Shown here: piece after piece, positions 7,064-13,595 of the stretch
How the letters are laid out: each line of letters starts with the position of its first letter
Numbering within the stretch: the stretch's first letter is position 1
Source of the DNA: Colivivens sp964452915
GTDB lineage: Bacteria; Bacteroidota; Bacteroidia; Bacteroidales; Bacteroidaceae
Direction: 5' to 3'
DNA: 16,741 bases
NCBI GenBank assembly: GCA_964452915.1
Contig: CAYVNW010000049.1
Location: 1-16,741, forward strand
Position numbers and translations under genes: made by a program
Notes under the pieces: generated by a model
What the model saw: the letters and a program-made list of their open reading frames with translations, nothing else
Databases searched by the model: none
Told to the model about the DNA's origin: nothing

Positions 7064-8154
7064 TCAGTTACCTCCCCGTTTTTGACGTGAAACATCTTGT
7101 AATTTCCCCGTGACCTTTCAAGTATCTTGTCGAGGTTTTCCCTGTTAGTGTCTGTTATGAAAATCTGTCCGAAGTTTTCATCAGATGCGAGATTGATGAT
7201 TTGTTCAACGCGGTTGGAATCCAATTTGTCGAAAATGTCGTCAAGCAGGAGCAGGGGAGTGGTCTTGCTGCCTGTATGCTTTAGAAAGTTGAACTGCGCC
7301 AATTTCAGACTGATGAGGAATGTTTTGCTTTGACCTTGGGAGCCCTCACGCTTGATGGGGTATCCGCCGAGTGTCATAATCAGGTCGTCCTTATGTATTC
7401 CATGCAGTGAATAGCCGACCGCCCTGTCTTTAAAGCGGTCGCGCTGTATGGTCTGCAACAGCGGGCCTCGTGTGCAATGGCTTTCGTATTCCAGTCCCAC
7501 GGTTTCGTTGTTGCCGGATATACGCATGTAGTAGTCTTGGAATGTCGGTATGAATTCTGTTATAAACTCGCTTCTCAACTTATATATTGCTTCTCCCGTT
7601 TCTGCCATGATTTCCTCGAATGCCTCCAAGACTTCAATGTCGGGTTCTTCTTCTTGCTTCAACATCATATTGCGTTGTTGCAGCGCTCCATTATAACGGA
7701 TAAGCAGGTTCATGTAAACCGAATTATATTGTGATATTACAATATCCATGAACTTCCGGCGTTCATCGCTGCCACCGCTAATCAGTCCCTGGTCGTTGGG
7801 AGAAATGAGAATCAACGGGAGTAGCCCAATATGCTCAGACAGTTTTTTATAAGTCTTCTTGTTACGTTTGAACTGTTTCTTCTGATGCAGTTTCAGTCCG
7901 CATGATATTTCTTCGTCTGTACCGTTCAGGTCATACAATCCTTGAACCAGAAAGTACTCTTCGCCATGACGCACGTTCAGTGAGTCAATAGCGTTAGTGG
8001 CACTTTTGGTGAATGAAAGGAAGTAGATCGCATCCAATACGTTGGTCTTGCCTTCCCCGTTACTGCCGATAAAGCAGTTTATGTTAGGCGAGAAATCGAG
8101 TTCCGCATCCTTTATGTTCTTGTAGTTTAGGATTGTGATGTGTTTCAAAATCAT
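7060..8154 (-). CDS. recF: DNA replication/repair protein RecF
   Basis: RecF is an SMC-like ATPase that binds gapped DNA and, with RecO and RecR, loads RecA at single-strand gaps. The 364-residue length is normal. Walker A is GSNGEGKT (30-37), the signature is S-Q-G-Q (272-275), and Walker B is LLLLDD (301-306) followed by I-F-D-K-L-D. All look intact. It is first in a five-gene minus-strand operon. The start ATG is only 4 nt downstream of the promoter -7 element, so the message should be leaderless or nearly so. Confidence 0.97.
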   Translation of the reverse strand: MILKHITILNYKNIKDAELDFSPNINCFIGSNGEGKTNVLDAIYFLSFTKSATNAIDSLNVRHGEEYFLVQGLYDLNGTDEEISCGLKLHQKKQFKRNKKTYKKLSEHIGLLPLILISPNDQGLISGGSDERRKFMDIVISQYNSVYMNLLIRYNGALQQRNMMLKQEEEPDIEVLEAFEEIMAETGEAIYKLRSEFITEFIPTFQDYYMRISGNNETVGLEYESHCTRGPLLQTIQRDRFKDRAVGYSLHGIHKDDLIMTLGGYPIKREGSQGQSKTFLISLKLAQFNFLKHTGSKTTPLLLLDDIFDKLDSNRVEQIINLASDENFGQIFITDTNRENLDKILERSRGNYKMFHVKNGEVTE

Positions 8155-8158
8155 GATG

Positions 8159-8190
8159 CAAAGTTAAGGTAAGATAACATAAAAAACAAA
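8159..8190 (-). promoter_or_regulatory. Promoter of the recF operon
   Basis: On the minus strand, TTTG (8190-8187), a 20-nt spacer and TAACTTTG (8166-8159) match the Bacteroidetes primary promoter. Only 4 nt separate the -7 element from the recF ATG at 8154. Confidence 0.83.
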
Positions 8191-8325
8191 TTTATTTGAG
8201 CTTTTTAGATTGATAGCCGATATCCCGTGAACTGATTTAGTACAAATAGATAAATTGTCGTGTGTATAAAAGTAATAATTTCAAGTTTATTTATTGGAAT
8301 TGCTTCTCGTATCACAAAACTTTTG

Positions 8326-8333
8326 TATCTTTG
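8326..8333 (+). promoter_or_regulatory. -7 element of the tRNA-Gly(CCC) promoter
   Basis: TATCTTTG followed by CA lies 15 nt upstream of the mature tRNA. A consistent TTTG -33 element at 19-20 nt is not present, so this call rests on the -7 match and position alone. Confidence 0.6.
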
Positions 8334-8348
8334 CAAACAGAAAGAATT

Positions 8349-8424
8349 GCGGTAGTAGCTCAGTTGGCAGAGCGTTGGCTTCCCAAGCCGAAGGTCGCGG
8401 GTTCGAGCCCCGTCTACCGCTCCA
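8349..8424 (+). tRNA. tRNA-Gly (anticodon CCC)
   Basis: Acceptor stem GCGGTAG pairs with CTACCGC. D-arm is GCTC...GAGC. The anticodon arm is TTGGC-TTCCCAA-GCCGA with CCC at 8382-8384, and the T-arm is GCGGG-TTCGAGC-CCCGT. The discriminator base is T and CCA is encoded (8422-8424). It reads GGG glycine codons. It stands alone between recF (divergent) and the antiporter gene. Confidence 0.96.
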
Positions 8425-8455
8425 GAAAGTTTGCTAAAAATGCTAGGACAGATGG

Positions 8456-8485
8456 TAGTTCTAGATTTAATAGATTGTAGAACTA
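8456..8485 (+). repeat. Inverted repeat between tRNA-Gly and the antiporter gene
   Basis: TAGTTCTA (8456-8463) and TAGAACTA (8478-8485) form a perfect 8-bp stem around a 14-nt loop. There is no T-run after it, so it is not a standard terminator. It lies 16 nt before the antiporter start codon and could be a processing or 5' leader structure. Confidence 0.55.
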
Positions 8486-8500
8486 TTTAGAATTTCAAGG

Positions 8501-9862
8501 ATGTTAGTCACTACTTTAGTAATTGTCGCAATAGTACTTGTTGGTTGCATAATGATGAGTTCTGTCTCTGTAACTCACATCAACCGTGCTGCTGTTGCGA
8601 TGTTTTGTGGTGTAAGTGCATGGGTGGTTTACATGCTGCATGGTGCGGATTTCCTTAATTTGATGGGCTATCCTGCCTATCAACTTATAGGGCAGTCGAG
8701 TGATTTCATTGCCAACACTGTGATAATGAAATATATTAATGAGGCATGCCAAGTAATATTATTCTTGATTGCCACAAACACCATAGTAGGTATTTTGAAC
8801 AACAACGGCGTGTTTGATTCATTGGTCGTATGGCTGCGGACACATAGCAGTAAACGCCTGCTTTGGATGTTGTCGGCTTTGACATTTATCATTTCTGCCA
8901 ATGTCGACAATATGACGACCGTGGTGCTCATGATTACAATCCTTGATCAGATAGTCGCATCGCACCGCCAGAAGATAGTATATTCATGTGTAATACTCAT
9001 CAGTGCTGTACTCGGAGGCTCGTTCACAGTGATAGGTGATATGACGTCACTTATGTTTTGGGTACATGGTGTCGTCACACCTTCGGCTTTTGCCGGTGGA
9101 CTTATTCTTCCCGTGCTGGCAAGTCTGATTGTGTTCAACCTGTTGATATCACGGTTGCTTGTAGGTAAAGTTGAGGTGACATCGATGCTGAACCGATATG
9201 ATGGAGATGACTCTTTGTTGCGGCCGTGGCAGAAATTCATTCTGCTGTTTGTCGGCATTGCAGCACTTTGGTTCATTCCGACTTTTCATAGCGTAACTAA
9301 ATTACCTCCATTCTTAGGTGCTCTTTGTGTGCTTGCATTGATATGGTTGCTTGAAAGCATGTTCACATTCAAACAAAATGGCAACCGCCTTTTTGTACAG
9401 CACAAATACATCCGTAATACAGAATTCATAGGAATGAAGCTCATCTTGTATTTTCTGGGAGTATCGCTCGCGGCAGGTGCGTTGGTTGAGTGTGGGGCAT
9501 TGCGTTATGCAAGTGAGTTTTTAAGCACACACATCCATAATGTATATGTCTATGGAGGTGTGTTGGGTATTATTTCAAGTGTAGTCGACAACATCCCGTT
9601 GGTTATGATAGGACTCAATTTGTTTGAACAAGATGTGGCTGAATCGGGTTCTATGTTTGTGCAGAACGGCATTTACTGGCAGTTGCTCGCTTTTTGTTCG
9701 GCAATGGGCGGGTCACTGTTGTTCTTAGGCACTCTTGCAGGTCATGCTGTTGCTGAGGTGGCAAGAATTAAATTGCGGTGGTACTTCTGGCATATTACAT
9801 GGCGTGTCCTGATTGCTTGGATTGTTGGCTTGGTTGTGTTTTATCTGACACATTCATTATAA
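8501..9862 (+). CDS. nhaD: NhaD-type sodium/proton antiporter
   Basis: A 453-residue inner-membrane protein with about 11-13 hydrophobic segments, of the NhaD branch of the ion transporter superfamily. It exchanges cytoplasmic Na+ (or Li+) for protons. Family landmarks: S-A-N-V-D-N-M-T-T (132-140), GGSFTVIGDMTS (172-183), the second half SSVVDNIPLV (359-368) and GGSLLFLGTLAG (403-414). The two inverted repeat halves with V-D-N motifs are typical. The gene lies 76 nt after tRNA-Gly(CCC) with no clear promoter of its own, so it may be read from the tRNA promoter. There is no Shine-Dalgarno. Ion specificity is inferred from the family. Confidence 0.9.
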   Translation: MLVTTLVIVAIVLVGCIMMSSVSVTHINRAAVAMFCGVSAWVVYMLHGADFLNLMGYPAYQLIGQSSDFIANTVIMKYINEACQVILFLIATNTIVGILNNNGVFDSLVVWLRTHSSKRLLWMLSALTFIISANVDNMTTVVLMITILDQIVASHRQKIVYSCVILISAVLGGSFTVIGDMTSLMFWVHGVVTPSAFAGGLILPVLASLIVFNLLISRLLVGKVEVTSMLNRYDGDDSLLRPWQKFILLFVGIAALWFIPTFHSVTKLPPFLGALCVLALIWLLESMFTFKQNGNRLFVQHKYIRNTEFIGMKLILYFLGVSLAAGALVECGALRYASEFLSTHIHNVYVYGGVLGIISSVVDNIPLVMIGLNLFEQDVAESGSMFVQNGIYWQLLAFCSAMGGSLLFLGTLAGHAVAEVARIKLRWYFWHITWRVLIAWIVGLVVFYLTHSL

Positions 9863-9916
9863 TATAAATAAGGTGTATGTTGATTGAGTGTCATCCTACT
9901 ATAATCGGATAAAAAC

Positions 9917-10840
9917 ATGGATAAAGATCGTTGGGGAGTCATATATAGTTCACATTCGGGTTTGGCCCATTCTCACAAACGTTGGCTGGCCATGCAACGA
10001 TATATGGAAAAACGTGGCGTGCAATACGACTTTGTACAGTCTGAAGGTGCCGGTTCGGTGGAACGATTGGCTAAGATGCTTGGTGACAATGCTTATCATA
10101 CCATTGTAGTTGTTGGTAATGATGAGGCATTGAACGAAGCTCTTAATGGAATATTTAGAAGTGAGCGTCTGCCGGAAGATTTTGCTTTGGGATTGATTCC
10201 AAACGGTATAGGAAATGATTTCGCAAGATTCTGGGGCGCGACTGTTGATGACTATAAGAAGACGATAGACAATATCATTACCCGCAGGACACGGTTAATA
10301 GATGTAGGTTTTGTGGTGTATCCTGATGAAAATGATGTTCCTCACAAGCGGTACTTTATCAATTGTGTTAATGTCGGGCTTGGTGCGAAACTGATAGATA
10401 TTACAAGCAAAGCAAATCGCCTGATTGGTTCAAAACGCCTGTCTGTAATTCCTGCGGCCATTGCAAATGTGTTTGAAAGGAAGTCTTTTAATGTGTGGTT
10501 CAAAGCTGATACCGAAGAGATAAAAGGTGATGTGATGTCGATATGTGTAGGTAACTGCATTGGATACGGACAAACACCGAATAGTGTGCCATATAATGGA
10601 ATGCTTGATGTGTCTGTGGTTACTTTCCCTAAGTGGTGGCAGTTGCTGGAAGGCTTTTATCTTTTGGGAAAAGGAAAATTCTTGAATTATAAGAATGTAC
10701 ATCCTTATAGAGTCCAGAAAATGGAGCTGTATGATGTAGGCAAGGCAAAAATATCGCTTGATGGTTGTTTGCTCGACTCTAAACGTCTCACTCCAATGCG
10801 TATTGAGCTGGTACAGGAATGCATCCGCTATATTATATAG
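9917..10840 (+). CDS. Diacylglycerol-kinase-family protein with altered nucleotide-binding motif
   Basis: This 307-residue soluble protein aligns by eye with the YegS/DgkB lipid kinase family (DAGK catalytic domain), which phosphorylates diacylglycerol or related lipids. PNGIGNDFAR (95-104) is well kept, and the C-terminal beta domain (GYGQTPNSVPYNGMLDVSVV, then KISLDGCLLDS) is present. The ATP-binding loop usually reads GGDGT-x-N-E; here it is G67-N-D-E-A71-L-N-E, so two glycines are replaced by Asn and Glu. The usual N-P-x-S-G near the N-terminus reads S-S-H-S-G (11-15). It may be a divergent or inactive kinase. It follows the antiporter gene after 54 nt and ends at a bidirectional terminator. 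Confidence 0.83.
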   Translation: MDKDRWGVIYSSHSGLAHSHKRWLAMQRYMEKRGVQYDFVQSEGAGSVERLAKMLGDNAYHTIVVVGNDEALNEALNGIFRSERLPEDFALGLIPNGIGNDFARFWGATVDDYKKTIDNIITRRTRLIDVGFVVYPDENDVPHKRYFINCVNVGLGAKLIDITSKANRLIGSKRLSVIPAAIANVFERKSFNVWFKADTEEIKGDVMSICVGNCIGYGQTPNSVPYNGMLDVSVVTFPKWWQLLEGFYLLGKGKFLNYKNVHPYRVQKMELYDVGKAKISLDGCLLDSKRLTPMRIELVQECIRYII

Positions 10841-10850
10841 CAAGAAATAA

Positions 10851-10882
10851 AAAGCAGGTTTGGAATATACCGAGCCTGCTTT
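10851..10882. terminator. Bidirectional terminator between convergent genes
   Basis: A 13-bp stem (two G-T wobbles), AAAGCAGGTTTGG with CCGAGCCTGCTTT, surrounds loop AATATA. Plus-strand reading ends in TTTCTCTT. Minus-strand reading ends in a TTTTTATTTC run. It serves the kinase-family gene (+) and the glycogen locus (-). Confidence 0.88.
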
Positions 10883-10912
10883 CTCTTAGATTATAGTTAT
10901 ATAGTTATTGTG

Positions 10913-12304
10913 CTACTTCGAATTTTTTGCCGCAGTTGCTTTGGCTTTCTTTTTTGGCTCCTTTTCAGGCTCTTTCTTGTTGTCTGCAGCCTTTCCCGTT
11001 GATGGATGATACTTCTCAAGTTCAGCCTGGAGTTTCTCTATCTTATGATCCTTTGCCTCAATCTCTTCACCCTGATTCTTTATTGTAGTAAGAAGTGAGT
11101 TGAGCTCCTCGTTGTCCATGTCCATAGGGTAGAGTGCATTAACGCGGTTGATAAAGTCACCGAGAATGTTCATATAGTTTGTAAACGCATCATACGGGCT
11201 GTCATATATTCCGCGGTTCATGCTGACGCTGTTATGCTTGGTGGTCATGAAGCGGAAGTTGTTTGATGCTTGCAGGTAATCCCAGTCTTGTTTGATACGA
11301 CGGTCATTGCATATGCGCACACGGTCAGCAACACTGTAGAGTTTGTTGAACGCTTCACGTTGCATGACATTGCCGAGCCAGCAACTTGTGTCGCGCTCTT
11401 CGTCAACCCAACTGATTGGATACGGCACATCAAGACTGCCGACTGATTTGCCCTTACTGCATAGCTCGGTAGGTGTAGAGAACGTTATACCACGGGCTTT
11501 TGCGCATGCAGGCAAGGCCTTGAGGAATTCAAGGATATTACTGCTCAGAGGTTGGTAAATACCGAGTGCACACAGCTCCATGAATATATTGATGATATTC
11601 TCCTCTTCCGGAAGAGCAGCAATCCAGTCCATGTATTTGTCTGCAAACAGAGGAAATTCGCTCCATTCAGAGTTGTTAAACCTCAGACTGATGTCATCGC
11701 TGAATTTGTAATCGCGAAGCAGTAATTTTAAGTTAGGATTGAGGGCACAATTGTAAATATAGTGCGGAGATTTCCATCCGAGTATATGCTTTGCTCCTTC
11801 TGTAAGCATGCCTTTGAATCCCATTGCCGCAACCTGTGCTCCTATATCGTTTGAATAAATAAGTGAGCTGTTGCGGAACACCTTTGGTGTCTGGCCGAAA
11901 AGTTCTTTGATTTTGGCCTTCATGCGAAGACTTTCTTCGCGGAAACATTCTTCGTTTGCGAGTGATGACAATCCATGGCTGTAAGGCTCGCATAAGAATT
12001 CTACACATCCGGTCTCGTTGAGCTCGTTAAGCAAATCTATGACTTTCGGCGCGTGCATCTCCAACTGTTCCAAACCTACGCCAGAGAGTGAAAGTGCCAT
12101 CTTGAAGTACTTGTCGTTGTTTTTTGCCATCTCAATAAGAGCGTCGAGTGCCGGCACATATGAACGTTCTGCAATATCGCTTATGCTGCGTTCGTTCTCA
12201 TAGTCGTCATAGTAATAGTGGTCACGGCCTATTTCAAAGAAACGATAACGTTTCAGATGTATAATCTGATGAATCTCAAAGTATAAACAAATTGTCTTTG
12301 CCAT
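10913..12304 (-). CDS. GH57 alpha-amylase-like protein, probably catalytically inactive
   Basis: A 463-residue cytoplasmic protein with a GH57 fold (about 1-390): N-terminal ICLYFEIHQ, FRNSSLIYSND (143-153), MLTEGAKHILGWKSP (166-180) and VPYPISWVDEERD (293-305). In active Bacteroidales homologues as I recall them, these regions read FRNTELIYS and FMDYETFG; the Glu is the nucleophile and the Asp the acid. Here the aligned residues are Ser147 and Glu243 (FMELCALG, 241-248), and HQP has become HQI. A Bacteroidales group of GH57-like proteins missing these residues has been described. Residues 396-432 form a predicted coiled coil, followed by a Lys/Glu/Ala-rich tail. It is the last gene of the glycogen locus, 15 nt after the glycosyltransferase, and may bind alpha-glucan or the synthase rather than cleave glucan. 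Confidence 0.88.
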   Translation of the reverse strand: MAKTICLYFEIHQIIHLKRYRFFEIGRDHYYYDDYENERSISDIAERSYVPALDALIEMAKNNDKYFKMALSLSGVGLEQLEMHAPKVIDLLNELNETGCVEFLCEPYSHGLSSLANEECFREESLRMKAKIKELFGQTPKVFRNSSLIYSNDIGAQVAAMGFKGMLTEGAKHILGWKSPHYIYNCALNPNLKLLLRDYKFSDDISLRFNNSEWSEFPLFADKYMDWIAALPEEENIINIFMELCALGIYQPLSSNILEFLKALPACAKARGITFSTPTELCSKGKSVGSLDVPYPISWVDEERDTSCWLGNVMQREAFNKLYSVADRVRICNDRRIKQDWDYLQASNNFRFMTTKHNSVSMNRGIYDSPYDAFTNYMNILGDFINRVNALYPMDMDNEELNSLLTTIKNQGEEIEAKDHKIEKLQAELEKYHPSTGKAADNKKEPEKEPKKKAKATAAKNSK

Positions 12305-12319
12305 TTCTATATGTTTTTT

Positions 12320-13582
12320 TTAATTTATTCCTAAACACTGATTATATAACTTTCGGATACGTTGTCCTACCTTCTCCCATGTGATTCCGCTTACTTCTTT
12401 TATTCCTTCTTGCTGGAGGTAATCGAAAAGTGACTGATTGGTGCATATAGAGTAGATAGCGTCTGCCATTGCGTAAACATCCCAATAATCTACCTTTATG
12501 ACTTTAGACAGAATCTCACCGCATCCTGATTGCTTGGAGATGATTGACGGGGTTCCGCATTGCATGGCTTCGAGTGGAGCGATACCGAAAGGCTCGCTGA
12601 CAGAAGGCATGACAAATACGTCTGAGTTTTTGTAGCACTCATATACTTCCCGTCCGCGTTGGAATCCGGGGAAGTGAAAACGGTCGGCAATGCCGCGTTG
12701 CGCAACCAACTCAATCATTTGTTCGAGCATGTCGCCTGAGCCTGCCATTACGAAGCGTATGTTATGAGTACGTTGCAGAACGAGTGCGGCAGCTTCAACA
12801 AAGTACTCCGGTCCTTTCTGCATTGTGATTCTGCCCAGGAAAGTCACGATTTTCTCTTTAGAATGGTCAGGGCGTGGAATGTCGAGCAAGTCTTGTGACA
12901 GTGGATACACAGCGTTGTGTATAGCGAAGCATTTGCGCGGGTCTTGATGATATTCGTTGATCACTGTCTGGCGTGTCAGTTCGCTAACACACATTATACA
13001 GTCAGCATGGTCCATGCCATCCTTTTCAATGGAATATACTGTAGGATTCACTTTTCCACGGCTACGGTCGAAATCTGTTGCATGTACGTGGATGCACAAA
13101 GGCTTGCCACTGACCATCTTTGCATGCACACCTGCGGGATAGGTCAGCCAATCATGGGCATGGATAATGTCGAATTGCTCGGAGCGTGCCACAACACCTG
13201 CTATGATTGAGAAGTTGTTGATTTCTTCATGTAAGTTTTGCGGGTAGCCACCGGCAAATTCCATACATCCCATGTCGTTTGTATGCATGTATGAGAAGTC
13301 GGCATAAATATGCTCCCTAAAGTTATAGTACTCTTCGGGTGTCATATAATTTGGCAAATGGTCCTTAACATAATTGTAGTCATGATCCCTGTAAACAATT
13401 GGCACTTGATTCATTCCTATTATTTTAAGGAACTTCTCTTCATCGCCTGAAGGTTTGGGCAGACAGAAGATTGTCTCCATGTCGGGTTGAAGGCTTAGTC
13501 CCTTTGTGATACCGTAGGAAGCAACAGCCAGGCCTCCGTATATTTTTGGGGGAAATTCCCATCCAAACATTAATACTCTCAT
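12320..13582 (-). CDS. Glycogen-synthase-like glycosyltransferase (GT-B fold)
   Basis: A 420-residue cytoplasmic glycosyltransferase of the GT4/GT5 type that likely extends alpha-1,4-glucan from a nucleotide-glucose donor. Features: GWEFPP then Y-G-G-L (15-18), corresponding to the K-x-G-G-L donor loop of glycogen synthases; HAHDW (141-145); GRITMQKG (250-257); and E330-PFGIAPL-E338 (E-x7-E). Catalytic features look complete. It lies 13 nt after the debranching enzyme gene and 15 nt before the GH57 gene. A good Shine-Dalgarno, AAGGAG, sits 7 nt before the ATG, unusual in this window and possibly used for strong internal initiation in the operon. The exact donor (ADP- or UDP-glucose) cannot be told. 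Confidence 0.88.
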   Translation of the reverse strand: MRVLMFGWEFPPKIYGGLAVASYGITKGLSLQPDMETIFCLPKPSGDEEKFLKIIGMNQVPIVYRDHDYNYVKDHLPNYMTPEEYYNFREHIYADFSYMHTNDMGCMEFAGGYPQNLHEEINNFSIIAGVVARSEQFDIIHAHDWLTYPAGVHAKMVSGKPLCIHVHATDFDRSRGKVNPTVYSIEKDGMDHADCIMCVSELTRQTVINEYHQDPRKCFAIHNAVYPLSQDLLDIPRPDHSKEKIVTFLGRITMQKGPEYFVEAAALVLQRTHNIRFVMAGSGDMLEQMIELVAQRGIADRFHFPGFQRGREVYECYKNSDVFVMPSVSEPFGIAPLEAMQCGTPSIISKQSGCGEILSKVIKVDYWDVYAMADAIYSICTNQSLFDYLQQEGIKEVSGITWEKVGQRIRKLYNQCLGIN

Positions 13583-13587
13583 GTAGC

Positions 13588-13595
13588 TCTCCTTT
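13588..13595 (-). promoter_or_regulatory. Shine-Dalgarno sequence before the glycosyltransferase
   Basis: The minus strand reads AAAGGAG ending about 6 nt before the ATG at 13582. It is the only strong anti-16S match I saw before any gene here. Confidence 0.6.

Noticed and set aside
8262..8480. 72-codon frame covering tRNA-Gly(CCC)
   Set aside because: It runs through a complete tRNA gene and its promoter; not coding.
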